Positions 1 through 11,192 of a stretch of DNA of 64,000 bases are shown here, in pieces. Every line of letters begins with the position of its first letter. The stretch's first letter is position 1. The position numbers and the translations under genes were made by a program. The notes beneath the pieces are model-generated. The model worked only from the letters and a program-made list of their open reading frames with translations, had not been told where the DNA came from and ran no database searches. The stretch covers positions 434,001-498,000 of the forward strand of contig NC_134025.1 in the NCBI RefSeq assembly GCF_964204645.1, given 5' to 3'. The stretch comes from Tubulanus polymorphus (taxonomy: Eukaryota; Nemertea; Palaeonemertea; Tubulaniformes; Tubulanidae).

Positions 1-310
1 TTGGTTGCAGCTATGATCAATCATCTCAATGATTGAGCTAATTTCCCCTCACTGGTTTGAAATATAATTTCCCCTCACTGGTTGCAGTTCACTCCATTGG
101 TTGCAGCTGCGAAGAATCATCTCATTGATTGTGCATACTTTTCCCTCACTGGTTGCAGTTCACTTCATTGGTTGCAGCTATGAACAATCATCTCAATGAT
201 TGTGCATACTTCCCCTCACTGGTTGCAGTTCACTCCATTGGTTGCAGCTATTAACAATCGTCTCATCGATTGTGCATACTTCCCCTCACTGGTTGCAGTT
301 TTCAGCTTTG
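1..310. repeat. Tandem repeat, about 69-bp unit
   Basis: About four to five imperfect copies of a unit built on 'CCCCTCACTGGTTGCAGTT' followed by a stretch ending in 'CAATCATCTCAATGATTG'. The second part contains a short inverted repeat (CAATCAT/ATGATTG). The array is cut by the left window edge, so its full size is unknown. The open frame across 196-486 comes from the repeat and has no recognisable protein features. Confidence 0.85.
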
Positions 311-1454
311 GTTTGATGATGATAAATGCTGGTTTTATCATTGGCTCTACGCGAACAGTTATCATAATGTTTGAAGCCTTTGCCAGACGTCTTGTGGGTT
401 CAATCTCTCTTAAGAAAAAGCTAAAAGGGTTTCGATTGGAATACAGTTTGTCTCCTCCAGCAACAAATGTCCATAGTCTAGAATAAACTGATTTGCATTT
501 GCAAAAAAAGCTTTGTTGGGTGTATCGCTACATTTCCTACAAGACTCCTCTCTCCTCTCTCATCACGAAAAAAGTAAGACACAAATCTGAAAGTTAAGAG
601 TTACAAAACACTGTGGATGAATTACTGCTAAATCAATTGGTAGTAATGAAAGTTAAGTGTTACAAAACACTGAAAGTTGGTGTCTTGAAACAATGATAAA
701 TGTAATGAAACATTGATAGATGTACTGATCTTGCGGTTTGTTCTACCTCCTTCCTCTGCTACGAGGTGATATATCGTGCCATTTTTATATACAATATCAA
801 AATCATAGACAATTAAAATCTTGTGGTGGCATGGCTTCTCCTTTTGTTCTCTATAACTCCCGGTAATGGCCTTGCTATGACATCAAACGAGTATCAAATA
901 CAGAAGATACTCCTTTCTTCTCCTTTAAAAACGGCAAATACTGTTGTTTGCTACTATGGCAAATACTGTTGTTTGCTACTGCATGTTGCTCATTCCACTC
1001 TGTTCTAGGGGTGATATTGAGTTTTGGAGACTCTTCTCCTTCCCTTGCCTTCTTGAATTGTCAAATAGATGTGACTTACAATACTGATTACTTCCTTATT
1101 TGAAAACTACATGTTGCTGATGCTTGCTATCATTCAACTCTGTTTTGGTTGTGATATTGAGTTTTAAACGTTGTGTTAGGTGTTACATGCCTCCTCTCCT
1201 CTCTCTCCTCTCTCATCAAAAATTAAATAAGACACTCCTTTTTTATATACATTTAGTTTTTTGCTGTGGTTTCCTCAATAGAAAAGTTTGAAATGCGCTG
1301 CAATCAATGAGCAATTTCAAACTATTGATCAATTACTGGTCGTGATGTAAGTTAAGTGTTACAAAACACTGTGTAAATTACTGCTAAATCAATCGGTGGT
1401 GATGAAAGTTAAGTGCTACAAAAACACTGTGGGTAATTCACTGCTAATTTATAA
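311..1454. other. Gene-free spacer with diverged satellite-A copies
   Basis: No supported gene. Between about 820 and 1450 there are degenerate copies of the A satellite that starts at 1455, seen as phrases such as 'GGGGTGATATTGAGTTT' and 'TACTGCTGTTTGCTACT'. Short recurrent phrases ('AAAGTTAAGTGTTACAAAACACTG') occur near 650 and 1345 and again near 7750, so the same diverged sequence flanks the satellite domain on both sides. Confidence 0.6.
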
Positions 1455-2830
1455 CTGATGACCTCCTTTAATACTGCTGCTTGGTGCTGGGTGTTAATTA
1501 ATACACTCTGTTTTGGGGTGATATTGAGTTCAGGAATCTCCTCCTTCCTGCTTCAACTGTCATGTAGAAACGTGACAAACGAACTGAATTGTCAGTGCGT
1601 TACAACACTGATGACCTCCTTTAATACTGCTGCTTGCTGCTGCGTGTTAATTAATACACTCTGTTCAGAGGTGATATTGAGTTCAGGAGTCTCCTCCTTC
1701 CTGCTTCAACTGTCATGTAGAAACGTGACTAACAAACTGAATTGTCAGTGTGTTACAACACTGATGACCTCCTTTAATCCTGCTGCTTGCTGCTGGGTGT
1801 TAATTCTTACCACCTTCCATGAACTTCTTGAATTATTACATTAAACATTATTACAATAAGAATTATTACATTAAACATTATAACATCATGAATCATCCTC
1901 CTTAAATACTGCTGCTTGCTGCTGGCTCTGTTTTGGGGTGATATTGAGTTCAGGAGTCTCCTCCTTCCTGTTTCAACTGTCATGTAGAAACGTGACAAAC
2001 AAACTGAATTGTCAGTGTGTTACAACACTGATGACCTCCTTTAATACTGCTGCTTGCTGCAGCATGTTAATTCTTGCCTTCTTCCCTGAACTTCTCTAAT
2101 TATTACATTAAACATTATTACAATAAGAATTATTACATTAAACATTATAACATCATGAATCATCCTCCTTAAATACTGCTGCTTGCTGCTGGCTCTGTTT
2201 TGGGGTGATATTGAGTTCAGGAGTCTCCTCCTTCCTCCTTCAACTGTCATGTAGAAACGTGACAAACGAACTGAATTGTCAGTGTGTTACAACACTGATG
2301 GCCTCCATTAATACTGCTGCTTGCCGCTGGGTGTTAATTAATACACTCTGTTTTGGGGTGATATTGAGTGCAGGAGCCTCCTCCTTCCTGCTTCAATTGT
2401 CATGTAGAAACGTGACTAACAAACTGAATTGTCAGTGTGTTACAACACTGATGGCCTCCTTTAATACTGCTGCTTGCTGCTGGGTGTTAATTGATACACT
2501 CTGTTTTGGGGTGATATTGAGTGCAGGAGTCTCCTCCTTCCTGCTTCAATTGTCATGTAGAAACGTGACTAACAAACTGAATTTTCAGTGTGTTACAACA
2601 CTGATGGCCTCCTTAAATACTGCTGCTTGCTGCTGGGTGTTAATTGATACACTCTGTTTTGGGGTGATATTGAGTGCAGGAGTCTCCTCCTTCCTGCTTC
2701 AATTGTCATGTAGAAACGTGACTAACAAACTGAATTTTCAGTGTGGTACAACACTGATGACCTCCTTAAATACTGCTGCTTGCTGCTGCGTGTTAATTAA
2801 TACACTCTGTTATGGGGTGATATTGAGTTT
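1455..2830. repeat. Satellite A, block 1 (about 153-bp unit)
   Basis: Head-to-tail copies of a roughly 153-bp unit, recognised by 'GATGACCTCCTTTAATACTG', 'GGGGTGATATTGAGTTCAGG' and 'CATGTAGAAACGTGAC'. Some copies carry an AT-rich insertion with repeated 'TTACATTAAACATTA' (for example 1835-1880 and 2100-2150). Because 153 is divisible by three, frames stay open across several copies (for example 2205-2870, 221 codons). The peptide is a pure translation of the repeat, and copies that lose length also lose frame, so I do not call it a gene. Confidence 0.9.
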
Positions 2831-2839
2831 TGGCGATTT

Positions 2840-3835
2840 TTGCTCCCTGATCGTCCTTATTGCGACTTAACGTTTTAAATGTATAAATATTCAAAACAGC
2901 TATCCATCGATAGCTTTGTGGTGGTTGAATCTTTGAAATGTCGCTGGTGTTGGTACATTGTATATATTGTAATATATGTCAGTGAAATGGGATTGATCAT
3001 GTTTCCTGATCGTCCTTATTGCGACTTTACGTTTTAAATGTATAAATATTCAAAGCAGCTATCCATCGATAGCTTTGTGGTGGTTGAATCATTGAAATGT
3101 CGCTGGTGTTGGTTCTTTGTATATATTGTAATATATGTCGGTGAAATGGGATTGATCATGTTTCCTGATCGTCCTTATTGCGACTTTACGTTTTAAATGT
3201 ATAAATATTCAAAACAGCTATCCATCGATAGCTTTGTGGTGGTTGAATCATTGAAATGTCGCTGGTGTTGGTTCTTTGTATATATTGTAATATATGTCGG
3301 TGAAATGGGATTGATCATGTTTCCTGATCGTCCTTATTGCGACTTTACGTTTTAAATGTATAAATATTCAAAACAGCTATCCATCGATAGCTTTGTGGTG
3401 GTTGAATCTTTGAAATGTCGCTGGTGTTGGTACATTTTATATATAATAATATATGTCGGTGAAATGGGATTGATTATGTTTTGTGATTGTCCTTATTGCG
3501 ACTTTACGTTTTAAATGTATAAATATTCAAAGCAGCTATCCATCGATAGCTTTGTGGTGGTTGAATCTTTGAAATGTCATTGGTGTTGGTACTGTGTATA
3601 TATTGTAATATATGTCGGTGAAATGGGATTGATCATGTTTTGTGATTGTCCTTATTGCGACTTTACGTTTTAAATGTATAAATATTCAAAACAGCTATCC
3701 ATTGATAGCTTTGTGGTGGTTGAATCATTGAAATAATGCTGGTGTTGGTTCTCTGTGTATACTGTATCAGCAAATTATTATATCACATTACGGATTTTAA
3801 AAGTGTTATACTCAAAGATGCTATTGTTTGATAGC
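2840..3835. repeat. Satellite B, block 1 (about 159-bp unit)
   Basis: About six copies of a second unit unrelated to A. Markers are 'CGTCCTTATTGCGACTTTA', 'AGCTATCCATCGATAGCT' and 'TATATTGTAATATATGTCGG'. Each unit carries a perfect 7-bp inverted repeat (AGCTATC/GATAGCT) and an AT-rich palindromic stretch. No open frame of note. The last copy, after about 3740, is diverged before A-type sequence resumes at about 3866. Confidence 0.9.
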
Positions 3836-3865
3836 TTCACTTTGGTTCCTTGCACCTGAAAGTTG

Positions 3866-5310
3866 TTAAGTGTCATATAGAAACGTGACAAACAAACTGA
3901 TTTGTCAGTGTGTTACAACACTGATGACCTCCTTTAATACTGCTGCTTGCTGCTGGGTGTTAATTGATACACTCTGTTTTGGGGTGATATTGAGTTCAGG
4001 AGTCTCCTCCTTCCTTCTTCAACTGTCATGTAGAAACGTGACAAACAAACTGAATTGTCAGTGTGTTACAACACTGATGACCTCCTTTAATACTGCTGCT
4101 TTCTGCTGGGTGTTAATTGATACACTCTGTTTTGGGGTGATATTGAGTTCAGGAGTCTCCTCCTTCCTTCTTCAACTGTCATGTAGAAACGTGACAAATG
4201 AACTGAATTGTCAGTGCGTTACAACACTGATGACCTCCTTTAATACTGCTGCTTGCTGCTGGGTGTTAATTCTTGCCTTCTTCCCTGAACTTCTTGAATT
4301 ATTACATTTAACATTATTACAATAAGAATTATTACATTAAACATTATAACATCATGAATCACCCTCCTTAAATACTGCTGCTGGCTCTGTGTTGGGGTGA
4401 TATTAAGTTCAGGAGTCTCCTCCTTCCTTCTTCAACTGTCATGTAGAAACGTGACAAACAAACTGAATTGTCAGTGTGTTACAACACTGATGGCCTCCTT
4501 TAATACTGCTGCTTGCTGCTGCGTGTTAATTAATACACTCTGTTTTGGGGTGATATTAAGTTCAGGAGTCTCCTCCTTCCTTCTTCAACTGTCATGTAGA
4601 AACGTGACTTACAAACTGAATTGTCAGTGTGTTACAACACTGATGGCCTCCTTTAATACTGCTGCTTGCTGCTGCGTGTTAATTAATACACTCTGTTTTG
4701 GGGTGATATTGAGTGCAGGAGTCTCCTCCTTCCTTCTTCAATTGTCATGTAGAAACGTGACAAACAAACTGAATTGTCAGTGTGTTACAACACTGATGAC
4801 CTCCTTAAATACTGCTGCTTGCTGCTGGGTGTTAATACACTCTGTTATGGGGTGATATTGAGTTCAGGAGTCTCCTCCTTCCTTCTTCAACTGTCATGTA
4901 GAAACGTGACAAACAAACTGAATTGTCAGTGTGTTACAACACTGATGACCTCCTTTAATACTGCTGCTTGCTGCTGGGTGTTAATACACTCTGTTATGGG
5001 GTGATATTGAGTTCAGGAGTCTCCTCCTTCCTTCTTCAACTGTCATGTAGAAACGTGACAAACAAACTGAATTGTCAGTGTGTTACAACACTGATGACCT
5101 CCTTAAATACTGCTGCTTGCTGCTGGGTGTTAATACACTCTGTTATGGGGTGATATTGAGTTCAGGAGTCTCCTCCTTCCTTCTTCAACTGTCATGTAGA
5201 AACGTGACAAACAAACTGAATTGTCAGTGTGTTACAACACTGATGACCTCCTTAAATACTGCTGCTTGCTGCTGGGTGTTAATACACTCTGTTATGGGGT
5301 GATATTGAGT
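3866..5310. repeat. Satellite A, block 2
   Basis: Nine or so A units. The right half (about 4770-5300) is made of near-identical copies that share a shortened variant in which 'GTGTTAATTAATACACTCTG' is reduced to 'GTGTTAATACACTCTG'. That points to recent local amplification of one variant. The same AT-rich insertion as in block 1 occurs at 4290-4360. Confidence 0.9.
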
Positions 5311-6935
5311 GTTGGCGAGTTTTGCTACCTGATCATCCTTATTGCGACTTAACGTTTTAATTGTATAAATATTCAAAGCAGCTATCCATCGATAGCTTTG
5401 TGGTGGTTGAATCTTTGAAATTTCGCTGGTGTTGATACATTGTATATATTGTAATATATGTCGGTGAATTGGGATTGATCATGTTTCCTGATCGTCCTTA
5501 TTGCGACTTGACATTTTGAATATATGAATATTCAAAACAGCTATCCATCGATAGCTTTGTGGTGGTTGAATCTTTGAAATGTCGCTGGTGTTGGAACATT
5601 GTATATATCATAATATATGTCGGTGAAATGGGATTGATCATGTTTTGTGATTGTCCTTATTGCGACTTTACGTTTTAAATGTATAAACATTCAAAGCAGC
5701 TATCCATCGATAGCTTTGTGGTGGTTGAATCTTTGAAATGTCGCTGGTGTTAGTACATTGTATATATTGTAATATATGTCGGTGAATTGGGACTGATTAT
5801 GTTTCCTAATCGTCCTTATTGCGACTTTACATTTTGAATATATGAATATTCAAAACAGCTATCCATTGATAGCTTTATGGTGGTTGAATCTTTGAAATGT
5901 CGCTGGTGTTGGTACATTGTATATATTGTAATATATGTCGGTGAAATGGGATTGATCATGTTTTGTGATTGTCCTTATTGCGACTTAACGTTTTAAATGT
6001 ATAAATATTCAAAACAGCTATCCATCGATAGCTTTGTGGTGGTTGAATCATTGAAATGTCGCTGGTGTTGGTTCTGTGTATATATTGTAATATATGTCGG
6101 TGAAATGGGATTGATCATGTTTTGTGATCGTCCTTATTGCGACTTTACGTTTTAAATATATAAATATTCAAAGCAGCTATCCATCGATAGCTTTGTGGTG
6201 GTTGAATCTTTGAAATGTCGCTGGTGTTAGTACATTGTATATATTGTAATATATGTCGGTGAATTGGGACTGATTATGTTTCCTAATCGTCCTTATTGCG
6301 ACTTTACATTTTGAATATATGAATATTCAAAACAGCTATCCATCGATAGCTTTGTGGTGGTTGAATCATTGAAATGTCGCTGGTGTTGGTACATTGTATA
6401 TATTGTAATATATGTCGGTGAAATGGGATTGATCATGTTTTGTGATTGTCCTTATTGCGACTTAACGTTTTAAATGTATAAATATTCAAAACAGCTATCC
6501 ATGGATAGCTTTGTGGTGGTTGAATCTTTGAAATGTCGCTGGTGTTGGTTCTGTGTATATATTGTAATATATGTCGGTGAAATGGGATTGATCATGTTTC
6601 CTGATCGTCCTTATTGCGACTTTACGTTTTAAATGTATAAATATTCAAAGCAGCTATCCATCGATAGCTTTGTGGTGGTTGAATCTTTGAAATTTCGCTG
6701 GTGTTGGTACATTGTATATATTGTAATATATGTCGGTGAATTGGGACTGATTATGTTTCCTAATCGTCCTTATTGCGACTTTACATTTTGAATATATGAA
6801 TATTCAAAACAGCTATCCATCGATAGCTTTGTGGTGGTTGAATCTTTGAAATGTCGCTGGTGTTGGTACATTGTATATATTGTAATATATGTCGGTGAAT
6901 TGGGACTGATTATGTTTCCTAATCGTCCTTATTGG
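5311..6935. repeat. Satellite B, block 2
   Basis: About ten B units. Two subtypes alternate: one with 'TTTACGTTTTAAATGTATAA' and one with 'TTTACATTTTGAATATATGA'. This suggests a two-unit higher-order repeat in part of the block. The block ends abruptly at about 6933, where 'CGTCCTTATTG' runs straight into the A-unit phrase 'GCCTCCTTTAATACTGC'. Confidence 0.9.
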
Positions 6936-7640
6936 CCTCCTTTAATACTGCTGCTTGCTGCTGGGTGTTAATTGATACACTCTGTTTTGGGGTAATATTG
7001 AGTGCAGGAGTCTCCTCCTTCCTTCTTCAACTGTCATGTAGAAACGTGACAAACTGAATTGTCAGTGTGTTACAAGACTGATGACCTCCTTTAATACTGC
7101 TGCTTGCTGCTGGGTGTTAATTAATACACTCTGTTTTGGGGTGATATTGAGTTCAGGAGTCTCCTCCTTCCTTCTTCAACTGTCATGTAGAAACGTGACA
7201 AACAAACTGAATTGTCAGTGTGTTACAACACTGATGACCTCCTTTAATACTGCTGCTTGCTGCTAAGTGTTAATTGATACACTCTGTTTTGGGGTGATAT
7301 TGAGTTCAGGAGTCTCCTCCTTCCTTCTTCAACTGTCATGTAGAAACGTGACAAACAAACTGAATTGTCAGTGTGTTACAACACTGATGACCTCCTTTAA
7401 TACTGCTGCTTGCTGCTAGGTGTTAATTGATACACTCTGTTTTGGGGTGGTATTGAGTGCAGGAGTCTCCTCCTTCCTTCTTCAATTGTCATGTAGAAAC
7501 GTGACAAACAAACTGAATTGTCAGTGTGTTACAACACTGATGGCCTCCTTTAATACTGCTGCTTGCTGCTGGGTGTTAATTCTTACCTCCTTCCCTGGAC
7601 TTCTTGAATTATTGCATTAAACATTATTACAATAAAAAGT
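6936..7640. repeat. Satellite A, block 3
   Basis: Four to five A units, entered mid-unit from block B2. The block ends in the AT-rich 'ATTACATTAAACATTA' insertion at 7600-7680. The longest open frame (7081-7266) is a repeat translation. Confidence 0.88.
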
Positions 7641-8130
7641 ATTCCATTAAACATTATTACATCATGAACTATTACATAATTACATTATCAAATTACACAT
7701 TATTTTACAAAACACTGATGGTGAATTACTGCTAAATCAATTGGTGGTGATGAAAGTTAAGTGTTACAAAACACTTCAGTGTTAAAATATAGATTTAGTG
7801 ATCCCTCCCTTCCCCCTTGAATTGTCAAGTTAATTGTGACATAAACTGATTTGTAAGTGACTTAAGGCTGGGGTGATATTGGGGTTTGATGCCTTCCCCT
7901 CCTTCCCCTTCTTGAATTGACAATTAAATATTGACATAAAGTGAATTGTTAGTGACTTGATTGTATTACTCCACTTAAGGAGTGATAAAATTGTCAGCGT
8001 CTAAACTCTGATGATGAGGTAAACCAGTTTCTAAGTCTGAGAGCTGACAGTGTAAAAAAAACTGTTAGAATTCAAATTGCTTTAAACATCTTCAGAAAGA
8101 TGGTCAATCATTGTAAACACTGGTGAAAAC
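7641..8130. other. Diverged A-like flank, no gene seen
   Basis: Contains decayed phrases of satellite A, such as 'GGGGTGATATTGGGGTTTGA' near 7870, together with the flank motif 'GTTAAGTGTTACAAAACACT' also seen near 1345. No supported coding region. Confidence 0.55.
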
Positions 8131-8275
8131 AATTGACATCTCAATTTGCACTTGATGTCCCACTTTGCACTTGACGTCTCACTCTGCACTTGACGTCTCA
8201 CTATGCACTTGACGTCCCAATTTGCACTTGACGTCTCAATTTGCACTTGACGTCTCAATTTGCACTTGCACCGAT
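8131..8275. repeat. Short tandem repeat rich in TGACGTC
   Basis: Seven or so imperfect copies, about 20 bp each, of 'CACTTGACGTCTCAATTTG'. Nearly every copy carries TGACGTC, close to the CRE/ATF consensus TGACGTCA. The array is seen directly; any regulatory role is only a possibility. Confidence 0.8.
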
Positions 8276-8939
8276 GCATCACTTGCACTAAACAGCACTG
8301 GCACACCCGCGGGTCCATGCGCATGGTTAGCAAATTGATCAGCATGCAGCATGCCATCTTTGTGTGTGGAAATAATTTACAAACAGCTGTGAGTTTGAAA
8401 TTAAGAAACGTATTATTTGTATCATTCTTTGTAAGATCTCTAATAACGATGATGTAAAGAAAAACATAATATCAATTTTATGATGGTAAAAATGTCAAAT
8501 AATTAAATATCAATTTGTAAAACGAGAGGAAAGAGAAAGATGAAAGTACCGGAAAGAGAAGTGTTGGATTGGTGTCTGTTGTCAGTAGAAATCTGAGTAC
8601 TCCACTGAGGAATCTCCACTCCCCAAACAGAAAGTTCTAGATGATACTGAAAGTTCCTGAGGTTCTTAGAAATTTTACTAAGTAAAGACTATAAATCAGG
8701 TATAGTATAAATTGTTATGAATTTCTTTGTAGATAAGAATGTTCTCAACTAGGACTGTTAGTTAGTATTACATGTATTTCATATTTCCCTGTTGTAGCGT
8801 GTATTGATTTGGTCGGCAAGTACAAAATACCAAACGATCGACAGGAAACATCCAGGATTGTTCCAGTTGTCGTTGAGAAATATTTAAGGTGTCATGAGTC
8901 TGAATTGACTATGAATTAGGTAAAATTATACTTGATATT
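8276..8939. other. Non-coding interval
   Basis: No supported gene, RNA or repeat. AT-rich unique-looking sequence between the TGACGTC array and the duplicated segments that begin at about 8940. Confidence 0.5.
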
Positions 8940-10020
8940 GTGCTTGATATGAACTTCTTTGCAGGAACAGTCGACTTAAAGAAGATGGTTACATTTATTT
9001 TATGTATTTTTGTTGTAGCTAGTGGACTGTTGTTGTTAGAGACGCTCAAAACCAGAGGAAAGGAAACATCAGAGTTCAGGAAGTGTTGAACAAATTCCTC
9101 AAGGTCCGAGTCATGAATCTGAATTGACTATAAATCAGGTATAATTTTAATTTATTCTTTAAGTTTCTTTTTTAAGAAGAGTCTTAAAAATGATATCATT
9201 ATTCATATTTTGTGTTTTGTCATTGTAGTATTGAGCTTGTGGTTGGCTGTAGAATATCAGACGACAGGAAAAGATCAGATCAGAGATGCCGACCAATTTC
9301 CCTGTCAAATCTGGACTTCTTTCAGTGTTTGTATGCAGAAATCAGAGATATTCTTGGGGGATCTCGACATCAAACCGAAAGTTCGAGAAGATATGAACAG
9401 TAGCTGAGGTTCTGAGCAATTTCTCTTTTAAGTCATGAGTTTAGATTGACGATTAATCAGGTAAAATTGAACTTGATATGAATTTCTTTGCAGGAACAGT
9501 CGACTCAATGAAGATGGTTACTACTTTTATTTCATGTATTTTTGTTGTAGCCAGTGGACTGTTGTTGGTTGTTGTAAGTGGCGTGCAAAACCAGAGGAAA
9601 CGAAAACATCAGAGTTCACAAAGTGTTGAGCAAATTCCTCAAGGTCCGAGTCATGAATCTGAGTTGACTATAAATCAGGTAAAATTGAAATTAGATGAAT
9701 TTTGTTTTTATGAAGAGTCTTATGAATGAAAATCATAGTTTATTTATTACATTGTTATTACAGTTAGTATTGAGTTATTCGTCACACAATACCAGATATC
9801 AAGATGGAAACGATGCCAATGATCAATTTCCTCATGAAGAAATGAGTCACGAGCCTTAATCGACTAAAAATCAGGTATAATTGAAATTTATTTTGAAGAA
9901 GTCTCAAAAATGATATCATTATTCATATTTTGTGTTTTGTCATTGTAGTATTGAGCTTGCGGTTGGCTGTAGAATATCAGACGACAGGAAAAGATCAAAT
10001 CAGAGATGTTGAACAATTTC
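8940..10020. repeat. Interleaved duplicated segments (two segment types, two copies each)
   Basis: The stretch around 8945-9145 ('GAACAGTCGACT...GAAGATGGTTAC') recurs at about 9475-9690. The stretch at about 9185-9300 ('TTTTGTCATTGTAGTATTGAG') recurs at about 9905-10015, so the order is X-Y-X-Y. The second X copy is open from 9478 to 9729 (83 codons) with a hydrophobic core followed by a basic patch, but the first X copy is frameshifted. Each segment has a 'TTTTTGTTGTAG' or 'GTCATTGTAG' acceptor-like motif and could derive from duplicated exons. I cannot assign a protein. Confidence 0.6.
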
Positions 10021-10250
10021 CCCGTCAATTCGGGACTTTCAGTGATTGTTACCACGAGTTAGCGCAGTAGAGTTCCAGAGATGCCGACCAATTTCTCTGT
10101 CAAATCGGGACTTACAGTGTTTGTTACCACGAGTTATCGTAGTTCCAGAGATGCCGACCAATTTCTCCGTCAAATCGGGACTTTCAGTGTTTGTTACCGC
10201 GAGTTATCGTGGTTCGAGAGGTGCCGACCAATTTCTCCGAGGCCTATAGC
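10021..10250. repeat. 70-bp tandem repeat
   Basis: Three full copies and a partial one, with 'GATGCCGACCAATTTCTC' starting near 10081, 10151 and 10221, giving a period of 70 bp. The phrase 'GATGCCGACCAATTTC' also occurs singly near 9286 in the Y segment, so this array is an amplification of part of Y. The open frame across 10046-10249 is a repeat translation. Confidence 0.8.
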
Positions 10251-10359
10251 TTCAGTATAGGTTGAATGTAAATACACATTGTATATCTATTAAAAAATAA
10301 ATAATGGTTTGATTGGCTGGTTTGTTATTGAATCTGATTGTGGGTTATTAATTACTGAT

Positions 10360-10510
10360 TTGCTGCGACTTAGCGTTTTGAGTGTAAATGTTTCAAGGGG
10401 CTTCTCTTGCTTGCTTTTGTGCTTGTTAAATGATTTCTGAAATATAGTTGTATGTGCTGTATATGTGGAGATTTTGTACTTGTGACTGTGTTTGTAAATA
10501 CATTAATTTC
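10360..10510. repeat. Isolated diverged satellite-B copy
   Basis: 'TGCGACTTAGCGTTTTGAG' and the following text match the order of phrases in satellite B ('TGCGACTTTACGTTTTAAAT', then a TTCAA-containing spacer, then a TGTATAT-rich end). It is much more diverged than the array copies and lies 3.4 kb away. It may be an ancestral or orphan unit. Confidence 0.5.
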
Positions 10511-10750
10511 TTTAAAATGTTTTTGTGTTCTATCTCATTCTGAGGATGTTAAACTCAAGATTCTCAGTTTGATCTATACTTGTTTGTTAGTTTGATCAAT
10601 ACATTGATTTTATGGTGTTTGAATATTGGTTGAACTATTGTTTATCAATACATATCGAACTACACTAACCACTAGTTGTTGTAACATCAGCATCACTAGT
10701 GGTCAGTTGTTCACTACAAATTATATGTGTTACTTTTTCTTCATATAATG

Positions 10751-11001
10751 TACAGTGGACTCTCTGTTAACTGGAATCATTTCAAGTCTAATTAAGACTA
10801 TCTAATCCTTAAGACACGGATTAGAGTGTTTCATTCGACTAATTTCAAGTCTCGTTACTTACATCTTGGAGTAATCATTCTCCAAGCCTACACCAACCCA
10901 GACATAAACACATTGAACTATTGCATTGAAGTTCTATTGTCTACAGGTGACAAGAACTATCACCTTGTCTTAATTGATTCCAGTTAGAAGTCTATTGTAC
11001 A
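10751..11001. mobile_element. Miniature inverted-repeat element, pogo/Tigger-like ends
   Basis: The left end 'TACAGTGGACTCTCTGTTAA' and the reverse complement of the right end (ending ...TCTATTGTAC) align over about 25 bp. The TA flanks and CAGT start are typical of pogo/Tigger-type termini. There is no internal coding sequence, so it is non-autonomous. Family assignment rests on end sequence only. Confidence 0.65.
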
Positions 11002-11043
11002 TGGATTATTTTTGCTCTGTAAGTGAATAAATGAAATTAAGTG

Positions 11044-11192
11044 TACAGTTGAACCTCATTAAAACGATTCTGTCCCAGCTAAAATATTTATATCAATGCA
11101 GATTTGGATGTTATAAAACCTGGTTATTACATGTACGACAATTACACTTTTGCCCTTAAGATTCGTGTTTAACGGAAAGGTTCCATTGTACA
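11044..11192. mobile_element. Miniature inverted-repeat element, pogo-like ends
   Basis: Starts 'TACAGTTGAACCTCATTAAA' and ends '...AAGGTTCCATTGTACA', so the ends are imperfect inverted repeats with a TA-bounded CAGT-type terminus. About 150 bp, no coding sequence. It lies just right of a related element at 10751-11001. Confidence 0.6.

Noticed and set aside
9478..9729. 83-codon frame with hydrophobic core as a small secreted or membrane protein
   Set aside because: It is one copy of a duplicated segment whose other copy is frameshifted, and there is no upstream gene context. Kept only as part of the duplicated region.
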